This document shows, piece after piece, positions 1-7,661 of a DNA stretch of 15,805 nucleotides. The stretch is from Micractinium sp. NFX-FRZ (Eukaryota > Chlorophyta > Trebouxiophyceae > Chlorellales > Chlorellaceae). The position numbers were made by a program, and so were the translations under genes. The stretch's first letter is position 1; each line of letters begins with the position of its first letter. The DNA lies in NCBI GenBank assembly GCA_029339195.1, contig JAPTJF010000761.1, positions 1 through 15,805 of the forward strand. The letters run 5' to 3'. The notes beneath the pieces were generated by a model, which was not told where the DNA came from, ran no database searches, and saw nothing but the letters and a program-made list of their open reading frames with translations.

Positions 1-570
1 GCTGTGCCTCCTCCACCCACCACTCCCTCCACAGGTATCGCTTGAACAGGTTAGAGGGCTCAGCCCCAGCACGTTAATGTGCGGACCCCCTGTAAGATTC
101 ACAGTTCACAGTTCCCGCGGAGATTCCTGGGGTGCCGAGGCGTGTGAAGTTGTGTGCCTGGCAGCAGTGGCTGCGATGGCCGGCGCATGATGTATGCAGC
201 GCAGGTTTGTGCTGAAATGACGTGTGACCCACATTCAGTTCGGCAAGATGTATGCACTCAGCACTGCCCCCCCGCCACCCGCTCCCATTCATGACATTTG
301 AGCCCGCTCAGCAGCCGCCCGCTTCTGGGACCTCCTGTCTGACTATGTTTCGGCTGCGTGCCCTCCTCATGGCGGGGCCACACACCCGCGGGCCACCCCT
401 TTATCCACTTCACTGCTGACTCTAACACCTTCGTGGTGCACCGCCGGCGCCGCTGCCGTGGTGCACCCCCTGCTAGCTGAGCTGGCCCAGGTGGCAGATG
501 TGTGTGTGCATGAGCAGCCCCCGAATCAGCGCCTGCCCAGCGCCCGCGCCTGCCCCCCGCATGCACTCGA

Positions 571-599
571 GTTGACTGCCAGCAGCTCCCTCCGGCAAG
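571..599 (-). repeat. diverged copy of the end of PSD exon B
   Basis: On the minus strand this reads as RRELLAVN and matches the PGELLTVN part of the decarboxylase exon at 679-706 almost base for base (GTTGACxGxCAGCAGCTCCC on the plus strand). It sits in the flanking intron-like sequence about 108 bp from the exon. A further possible relic at 393-431 reads KVLESAVKWIKGW, resembling the segment that ends in WIKG in exon A, but this second match is short and weak. Confidence 0.6.
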
Positions 600-668
600 C
601 CCTTCACCCAAGGCAGTCCGTGACCAGGACATCCAACTCTTTCTGCTGCATCCCCCCGGTTGGCTCAC

Positions 669-1057
669 CCGCGATTGGGTTGACGGTCAGCAGCTCCCCC
701 GGCACGTCTGTGATGCTCACCACCCGGCCGCCCACGGGCATGTGGAAGCGGTGGTAGTCTTGAGGGGCCTGCGAGGGGGGCACAATCAACGGCCAGCCAG
801 TCTACGCAGTGAGAAAAGTGAGACCAAGCGGCAGTACCGGGCAGCGGCCCAGCTGTGCAAGCAAGTCAATCAGGTACTCACCAAGGCAGCTAGCTGCTGA
901 AGGCTGCTCAATCAGTCAGACTCGGTTGCAATTCAAGCCCACATGCAGCTAGCTACACTAATCTGCCCACCAGTCGGAAGATGGCCAGCGAGCCTCCCTC
1001 AAACTGCCCAGCAGTCCTGCCAGGCTGAACTTCTTGCCCTTGATCCAGCAGCGCCCC
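669..1057 (-). pseudogene. phosphatidylserine decarboxylase gene fragment, two exons, frame broken
   Basis: Phosphatidylserine decarboxylase makes phosphatidylethanolamine from phosphatidylserine on organelle or endomembranes. Exon A (about 971-1057) encodes WIKGKKFSLAGLLG and then, in another frame, FEGGSLAIFRL, ending at a GTGGGC donor. Exon B (669-768) follows a CCTCGCAG acceptor, encodes [12 protein letters not shown] through [11 protein letters not shown] and ends at a GTGAGC donor. The order WIKG, GSLx[13 protein letters not shown], LxTVNPIA is the central core of the plant/fungal type family. The two blocks of exon A are out of frame by one base next to LLG, which looks like a single-base deletion (GGCAGTTT where a GGCCAGTTT-like sequence would keep frame). 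No earlier exons (C2 region, FFxRxLKPGARP block) were found between 1058 and 2628, and no later exon (VFTENKR block or the autocleaving GST site) between 1 and 668. I call it a truncated relic. A live gene whose 3' exons lie left of the window, with exon A misread here, is the alternative. Confidence 0.6.
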
Positions 1058-1280
1058 CTGCCCGCACTGCCCTGCTGCTGCTGCCTGCCCTGCCGTGGCC
1101 CGCTGGTTGCTACTACAGGTGGCTGGCGTGGCGGGGCAACGCAGGCTGGCGGCGCGGTGCGGAAAGGTGGGCCTGCTGCCAAGCTGGTGGGTGGCAGTGC
1201 CCGGCATGCATGCGGTGCCTGGTGGTGTGCTGCTGGCTCGCGGGGATGCGGGTTGTCAGGGTGACTGGCTGTTGGCCCTC

Positions 1281-1660
1281 TGCTGTGGTGTGCAGTGACA
1301 GCCTACCCAGCCCCCGGGCCTGAAAGCCCAGGGGCCGTGGTGGGCGGCCTGCCCGGCTGGACATCTGCCTCGGCAATCAACCTTGGCTGTGTGACTGGTT
1401 TGGGCGGCCCTCTGCGCCCCAGCAGCTGCCTGCCTGTGATGCGGTGCTGCCCGGTGTGTATGCTGTGGGGCCGCTGCTGTGGTGTGTGGTGACATCCTGC
1501 CCGGCCCCCTCGCCCGTAAGCCTGGGGCCGTGGTGGGCGGTCCGCCCGGCTGGCCGCCAGTTGGGGCGTAACCCCGGCTGTGCCGCTTGCTGGGTGGGCC
1601 TTCCACACCCCGGCATGCCCCCACCACACTGGAATGCCTGCTAGGCGGGGCGCCCCTGCC
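1281..1660. repeat. ~194 bp imperfect tandem duplication
   Basis: Unit 1 starts at 1281 and unit 2 at 1475, both with TGCTGTGGTGTG. Shared landmarks in the same order are a GGGGCCGTGGTGGGCGG block (about 1332 and 1527), a CCCGGCTGG block and a GGCTGTG...GGGCGG/GGGTGGGCC block. The units have diverged by substitutions and small indels. Looser similarity continues to either side, for example the TGCTGTGGTTGG at about 1934, so the array may once have been longer. Confidence 0.65.
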
Positions 1661-2186
1661 TGCTGGGCAGAGCAGAGGTGTTGGCATGGCGACATGCCGG
1701 CAGCCTGCTCTGGCGGGTGGGGTGCTGCACTTTTTTGCCGGTCCCCTGCCAGCCTTGCTGAACCGCTTGCCCGCGCCTCCGCCTGGCCTGCTGCTGTTGG
1801 GCGCCTCCGCCTGCCGGTGCGGCGGTGGGCTCACTGGACTGCTGCCGTTGCCTGCCATGTCAGCTGCGCCTTCGCCGTTGCTTTGCCACTCTGCAGTGTG
1901 CGCCAGTGTGGCTGGGTGTGGGGCTGTGCGGTGCTGCTGTGGTTGGTGCTTGCCTGGGTGTGCTTGTGGCTGCCCCGGCCGGCTGCTGCCCTCTTGGACC
2001 ACCCACACCCCCATCAGTGTCCAGCAGTTTTCGCCGAAAGTGGCTTTTGAGAAACCCCTTGAGTTGGTTCCATTGATTTGCAGCCCTCAAGGCGTGCACC
2101 ACACCATGCGGTTCTCCCCCATCACCCTTCCTCATTCGTCAATAGCTGATGAGCACTGCCTGACAAAAATGGCACCAGCAAAGCTT

Positions 2187-2191
2187 TTACA
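2187..2191 (-). terminator. candidate TGTAA polyadenylation signal of the deacetylase gene
   Basis: TGTAA is the usual polyadenylation signal in chlorophyte algae. On the minus strand it occurs here, about 440 nt past the stop codon of the deacetylase, in an AT-richer stretch; a second copy lies at 2605-2609, only about 20 nt past the stop. The first position gives a more typical 3' UTR length. A five-base motif is weak evidence alone. Confidence 0.3.
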
Positions 2192-2628
2192 TGTGTAATG
2201 GGGCGATGCCGGTTAAAGACTAGGACATGCGTGCATGGATGAGCGGTCACAGGGCAGTTGTTGAGCGGGGCGGGGGTTGGGAATGGGTGGGAGGCCGAGG
2301 GGCACGAGGGCCAGTTGGAGCATGCGTGGGCAAGGGGGCGTAGAAATCGGGAGAAATGTGCTGATATATGGCGAAACAGATAGATCAAACGGCCTGGCGG
2401 TCTATCACTAGAACAGCAACTGCACATACTTGGCATTGCGGAAGCCGGCACGATGAACAGGCGCCGCGGGGCCCGCGGCAAGGAGGGCAGCATCCAACAA
2501 CCGGCGTGTTGAGGGCCACAGGACTAAACGGAGCAGGGGAGGGCGGCTTACGCCATTGCAGCGCAGCCACCTTGCCGGCTCACAAGATGTCGTGAGGCGC
2601 GGCATTACAGGGAAAGGGCAGTGTAAAT

Positions 2629-5600
2629 TCACTTCAGCAGGCGGCGGCCCGCCAGGGCCGCCAGGCGGGCATCAATGCTGCTGCCGCTGCTGCTGCTCGC
2701 GCTGCCACCACCGGTGCTGCCGCTCCGGGTCTCCTCGGTGGGAATGTCAGGAGTGGGGGTGGGGGTGGGGCCGGATGAGGGGGAGGGGGCGGTGGTGGTG
2801 GTGTTTGAGGGGGCAGCCTTGCCGGGGGCGCCGCCAGGCAGGCCGCAGCCCAGGGCCTCCGGGGTGAGCTGATCGGCGGGGATGGGGTTCTGCATCCACG
2901 CGATGAGCTGGCGCATGGTGACAAAGTAGACGCTGGGCTTGGAGAGCGCGTAATCTGCGGGGGCGTGATCGGGGTACATCATGTGGTCACTTAGGGTGGG
3001 GAAGAGCAGCTCACGCAGGGGTTACCCCCCTGCTCTTGCACTCCCCACACTACTCACCCCTGCGCCTGGCGTGATTGGCAGGCAAGTTGTTCGTGGATAT
3101 GTGGCACGAACCCGTGGTTGCTCACCTGCAAATGTCTGTACGACCCTGCCCAGCCAGCAAACCAACACACAGCAAGCCACCATCCCCCTTCGAGGGGGTG
3201 ATGGTGGGGAGTGTGGGGCGGCCATCCCCCACCCCTTCCCCCCTGAAGGCCCCCTAGCCAAAACCAAGACATGACAAACACGAAAACCACCTGCTCATGG
3301 CGTAACCCATCTGCAAATCATTGAGCTGTTCCAGGTGTTCGCCCTCGGTCACCTTGGAAACAGGCGTGAGACACATACACAACCCCACAGTCGTACCAGT
3401 TGTTACCCATGCATGCCAACCCACAGCTCCACACCCCTTGAGCATTAACTCTCCCGCTCACCCGCAAACTTCTTGAGCTCGTCCAGGTTGTCGCCGTCCG
3501 TCAGCCAGGGTGTGTGGATGAAGATGGGCAGCGGGGCGCGGTTGCCCTCGTAGGCGGCGTCAAAGTTCTCCTTCAGAGTGTCGTACGTGTCTCCGTAGTC
3601 CATGCTGCAACAATGAAGACAAGCATTAGGGACGTAGGCGGGTGAGCAGGAGGTGGGGAAGAAGGAAACAGGACAAGAGTGGCGGCATCACAGTTCCACT
3701 TTGGCAGTGGGGGGCAGTACACATCCCCAAAGACCATGCTGCATGGGGGAACAACAGACAGAAGGAGACAAAACAGGGAGGAGGGAAGGTTGGGTGGGAG
3801 TGGAGAGGAAGGCTGCAGAGGTGAGGCACCTGCTCCCTGCCCGCCCGCCCGCACATGTCACGTCTCCGCCAGCCCCAGGCCTGCCTTCAACGCAGCGCTA
3901 GTGCGCCTTTCAACCGCCCCACCCCCACACAGCCCCGCCAATGCACCCTGAAGGGCTTGCCGGCGGTGCCCCAGAAGGCGAGCCACGGCCACCACACGGG
4001 GACCCCACGCCCGGCCTGCGCAGCGCAGTGCACCGCTGGCCACGCACACAAGCTGCGCATCCCTCAACTTGCGCAGCGCCGTGCCCCACGAACTACATGT
4101 ATGAGCAGTGCTGTGCATCTCTCACACTGCACAGCGCGCCCCTAGCCGTACGCAATGCTGTGCACCCCAGCCCAGCCTTGCCCGGGCGGAAGGCGCCGTA
4201 CCCCGCTTACCTGTAGGGCTTGCCATCGGTGCCGCCGTTGGTGAGCCACCAGACGGGGACCTGCCACATGCCGGGCCAGCTCTCCGACGTGCTGCACTCC
4301 TGGGTGTCTGCAAAGAAGGCGCAGTTCATGGCCACGCCGGAGCCCATCTCAAAGGGCCACACGCGCTGGCCCTGCCCCTGGGACAGCGAGGCGCCGGTGG
4401 TGGGCTCAATCAGGGTGCTGCAAGGGGGAGGCCGGGGGCAGGCGGGGGCAGAAGTGTGGGTGTGGGACCGGGGGCGGGGATGGACAGGCGGGTGGGTGCG
4501 CAGGCGGGTGTGTGCGCAAAGGGGGCGAGAGGGCCGCTGGCAACCGATGTAGAGCATGCCCACCGCAGATCAGGTCCCAGCACATGCCCCTTCCCCTGCC
4601 CCCTTGTTGCCATGCTTCCAAACCAGGGCAGATCCTCACCTCTCATAAAGGAACCCATTCTCAAACATCTTTTTACGCACGTCAATGTCGGTCTCAAGGA
4701 AGGGGGCGCGGAGGCCTGCAAGCATGGCCAGGGCAGTGGGCCAACCCTTTGGCTGTCAGCAACGGTGGGGTGGGGCGGCAGCGGTGGGGACGAGGGCCAA
4801 CAGCCGCGCCTGCCCTTCCTTTGTCTTCTACTACCGTCCCTCCGCAATCCCCGCGTTCCTTCACCCTGAAAGCCCCCCTCACCCTTGGTTGCCTGCCCAA
4901 AGAACGTGCCCCCTTCTTGCCTACCTGCTGTCTGTCATCCCCGCTTTAAAGCCACTCATCCACAATTGCCAGGCTCCGGCACCCCGTCCCAGGCCAGTGA
5001 GGCGCGGCCGCTCGACGCCCGCCCCAATCACATGGCCTCTCCCCTATTCCCCGCCTTCACTCCATTTAATGCTCTCACGTGAACTCACCCACAATGTCGG
5101 ACTCTGGCACTCCGCAGTCTGCCAGCGAGGCACGCGCCCCCACGATTTCGTCGTCCAGGTCAGAGTTGGACATGCCCTTGAGGGACTTGTGCTTGGCGGT
5201 GTGGTCGGCGATCTGCGGCAGCCAGAGGAGGAAGAAGCAGCGAGGGAGGGAGTCGGCAAATGGCAAAGCAGCACTCCAAGTGGCGGGCATGGTGTGCCCC
5301 ATGCTTGGGCCAGGCGCCCTCCCTTGAGGCCAGCAACCAAAGCCCAGAAGGGACCGTCCCGCCGGGGCAGCAGCCAAGGCCCGGCAGGCACCCTGCTCCC
5401 CGCAGGCTGGCCAGCACCAGCAGCCGGCTAGCATGCACCAGGCGGCGCAGCATCCGCCACCCCCGCCCCCCGCACCTCGTAGCCGGAGTTGTACAGATCG
5501 ACCATGAGCTCGCAGTCTGCAGCACACCGGGAGCGTTATGGGGCCCCATTCAGTGGGGAGGCAGGGGCAGGGGCTGCAGGGTTGCCGCGCATGATTTCCA

Positions 5601-6781
5601 TGCAGTGGGGAGGGGAGGTGGGCGGGGGGGACGAGAGAGCGGGGAGGGGCAGGGGTGCGCATGGGTGCTGCACAGCAAGCCTGCACCTGCAGAGATCTGG
5701 CGTGCGCATGCGCCCGGCAACCGCACAGCACTGCTCTCCCCAGGCCCCTCTCGCCGCCGCTGCCAGGCACAAGAGTGAAGACGGTGCCAATACTGACAGC
5801 GGCTGTCAACAAGGCGTGAAGTTACAACTCACACCCAAGACGGGCAGCCACCCAAGAAGGGCAGCAAAACCATCCTCTCACCGTTGCCAGACACTAGTGT
5901 GAACATGGTTGCAGTAGCGGAGCAGCCGTCCAGCGACTGGCGGCCGTCGGTGACAGCCTTCATTGCCTCGTGTGTGCTCTCAAGCACGGCGTCGTCGTGC
6001 TGCAAGGAAGGGGCCAGTCATCATTAGTGGCAGAAGATAGCAGGGGAGCGAGATGGGCATGGGGGGCAGGCGGTACAGCGCGGGACATGAGCAGGGGGCG
6101 GATGCGGAATCTGGGTGCCATCCGCGGGGGGGAAGAAGGCGGGGGCGGCAGGTACCCACCCCCTGACTGCCGCAGGCGGTATCTGGGCAGCTCCAAGGGC
6201 CGCTGCCGCCCCAAGGAATGGTAGGCAGAGGTGGTGGGCACACTCACAAGGCATCTTGGCTGTATAATCACTGCACGGCCGCCCAGCGGCGACCATACCA
6301 GCCGCCTCGGCGCCCCCGCCACATTGCTTGGCCTCACGGGAGGTGCGATGAGGTAACCCTCTTCCAAGGCAGCGCCCCTCCAGTCAGTCCCAGCCCCTCA
6401 CCGTGAACAGGACGAACATAGGGGTGTTGGATGGATCCAGGCCGCCAGGAGGGGAGAGGGACGGGGCGACGGCTGCAGGGCAGCGGCAGCGGCGGCGGCA
6501 GGGCGCAAGAGTCATGGCCTGGGGACTGAAGGCCGGCCGCCACACACTAGGGACCAACTCAACCATCTCCAAAGCACGTGTTGGAGTGATGTTCCCCGCT
6601 TGCTTGGCTGGGCGCTGGGCTTGGAGCGCGCTGGGCTTGGAGCTGCCCCGAGCAACGCGGTGGCATGTGGGGCCCGCCGCGGCTGCTCACCTGCCGCGCC
6701 GGCGGTGCAAGCCATCACCAGCATCAGCGCTGCATGTGCTGCAAGCCGGCAGCCGCCCCCTGCTGCTCTCTGGCCTGCCAT
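2629..6781 (-). CDS. secreted CE4 polysaccharide (chitin-like) deacetylase, nine exons, 398 aa
   Basis: Exons, in order of translation: 6691-6781, 6402-6472, 5882-5999, 5476-5516, 5089-5212, 4640-4715, 4211-4417, 3462-3604, 2629-2954. All phases agree, giving 1197 nt with a TGA stop. The start MAGQRAAGGG has G at -3 and +4; an in-frame ATG 16 codons upstream exists, but this start gives a clean signal peptide (hydrophobic LAAHAALMLVMACTAGAA). NodB-fold motifs follow: FVLFTHDDAV (catalytic and metal Asp, residues 56-57), HTAKH (metal His 111 and 115), GLRAPF (149-154) and IFIHTPWL (His 273). DGCSATATMF and WPFEMGSG are also typical of this family. After about residue 320 comes a Thr/Ser/Pro/Gly tail containing TTTT and PTPTPTP, probably O-glycosylated. 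There is no chitin-binding module. Expected role: deacetylation of N-acetylglucosamine polymers in wall or matrix, outside the cell. Chlorella walls contain glucosamine polymers, which fits; the substrate is inferred. Confidence 0.9.
2640..2850 (-). other. Ser/Thr/Pro/Gly-rich C-terminal tail of the deacetylase
   Basis: This stretch encodes runs of Thr, a PTPTPTP repeat, then GSTGGGS and SSSSGSS, ending in ARLAALAGRRLLK. The plus strand is strongly G-rich here (repeated GGGGGTGGGGGTGGGG and GGTGGTGGTGG), so it has G-quadruplex potential on the template strand. Such tails are common spacer or wall-anchoring sequences in secreted algal proteins; no GPI-type hydrophobic end is present. Confidence 0.7.
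3293..3354 (-). repeat. relic copy of deacetylase exon 8 3' end inside intron 8
   Basis: The minus strand reads VTEGEHLEQLNDLQMGYAMS, which parallels LTDGDNLDELKKFA at the end of exon 8 (3462-3505), about 170 bp away, and is also similar at the DNA level. It has AG before it and GT after it, but the enclosed 62 nt would shift the frame if spliced between exons 8 and 9. The last part (GYAMS) also resembles DYALS at the start of exon 9. It is either a decayed duplicate or a poison exon; I favour the former. Confidence 0.65.
3681..3744 (-). repeat. relic copy of deacetylase exon 8 5' end with its acceptor, in intron 7
   Basis: The minus strand reads GCAG followed by codons for SMVFGDVYCPPLPKWN, against SMDYGDTYDTLKENFD at the start of the real exon 8 (3604 downward). 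The acceptor-like TGCAGCATGG is kept and the match resumes at GGAACTxTGAxGCCGCC. Distance to the real copy is about 137 bp. The copy is diverged and cannot replace exon 8 in frame over its whole length. Confidence 0.7.
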
Positions 6782-7661
6782 GTCGCCAATGCCGGTCCCA
6801 ACTAGCAGCCCCTGGTGTCCCCTGATCACCCCTTGATGGTGCGCCGAGCGTGTAGATTGGGGGGAACGGCAGAGAGAGAGCGATCAGGAGGGGGAGCTAC
6901 TTTTGCGGAGCTGGAATGAGGAAGAGGCGCAGTACATCGGTTGCATTGACGGCACCGTCCAGAAACGCCCTCGCTGCACTTCCCGACACACTCGCTGGTG
7001 ACATGGACGCGGACGGGAGAGTGCCGGGCCGCGGATCTGCACTAAGGCTATGGGTGCCCACCCGCCGACGGGCAACCGCCGCTCCTTCCCCCGCCCACCC
7101 GCCCGTGCGCCCCTTCACGAGCTGGGGAAGCTTTGCTGTTGTCACCACGTCACAGTCTCTACCAGTGAGTTTACACGGTACAAGAAGCATGGAGGGCATG
7201 TCAGGGTGAAGGCGCAGCCTTGCATTGCACTGAGCACTGCCTGGTGGGTGACGGAGCGTCGCCAGTCTGGAGCTGGGCAGTGCTGCTTGTGCAGGAACAA
7301 AGATTCTGGCAGTCTTCCTGCACGTGAAACGCCTGTACTTGCAACGTAACGTGCGGAGGGACACAACATGCCAACGGTGCTGCGCACTGCCATGGCTGCT
7401 GTCCAAATGCCGGTCTGTGGTCGACATGCATGGCGCAGGTACTCGCTGGACCAGCGCAGCTGCCAATCAGGTGAACCAGGATAACGCCGTGCATGAGCCC
7501 GTGTCAGGCCAGCTCATTCACTTGCCGCAATGATGCAGGTGACCCGCAGGCCCAAGCGGAATATGTAGGATCCCAAAATCACTTACAGCAGCTGTGCAAA
7601 GCAGCAACTAGAATCAACAGGTCATCGCTTCAGGAAAGGGGGGCAAAAGCAGCGGCTGGGT
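6782..7661. other. intergenic region; promoter side of deacetylase, 3' side of C53
   Basis: No family-level match was found on either strand. The part next to 6782 should hold the 5' UTR and promoter of the deacetylase (minus strand); no clear TATA box is visible. The part next to 7661 is the C53 3' UTR. A minus-strand open frame (6897-7466) ends in FLDGAVNATDVLRLF, slightly like a calcium-binding or dockerin-type loop, but it lacks a convincing start or splice context and I do not call it a gene. Confidence 0.6.
7583..7587 (-). terminator. candidate TGTAA polyadenylation signal of the C53 gene
   Basis: The minus strand reads TGTAA about 75 nt downstream of the C53 stop codon (7662-7664). 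This is the chlorophyte-type poly(A) signal. No other copy lies between it and the stop. Confidence 0.35.

Larger units (their letters stand above)
1058..2628. other. gene-poor region between PSD fragment and deacetylase gene
   Basis: I see no recognisable protein family on either strand. The left part (about 1080-2000) is very GC-rich with TGCTG/CTGCC/GGTGGG repeats and many overlapping open frames of low-complexity composition, so the ORFs are not evidence of genes. It contains a ~194 bp tandem duplication, listed separately. From about 2020 to 2220 base composition becomes more AT-rich. That part probably includes the 3' untranslated region of the deacetylase gene, which ends at 2629 on the minus strand. 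Confidence 0.6.

Noticed and set aside
397..475. Plus-strand reading HPFIHFTADSNTFVVHRRRR that looks like coding sequence
   Set aside because: No family was recognised, there is a stop shortly on both sides, and the opposite strand has a possible decarboxylase relic here.
1256..2014. Minus-strand open frame of 252 codons
   Set aside because: Composition is Gly/Arg/Pro/His low complexity from GC-rich repeats, it crosses the 194 bp tandem duplication, and no family is recognisable.
1860..2135. Minus-strand frame containing WNQLKGFLKSHFRRKLLDTDG, which looks protein-like
   Set aside because: The protein-like part is short, with no clear splice sites or family match. It could be an exon of an unseen gene but I cannot support it.
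6897..7466. Minus-strand frame ending in FLDGAVNATDVLRLF, faintly like a calcium-binding loop
   Set aside because: Only one loop-like stretch, no paired repeat, no start or splice context, and it lies in the likely promoter of the deacetylase gene.
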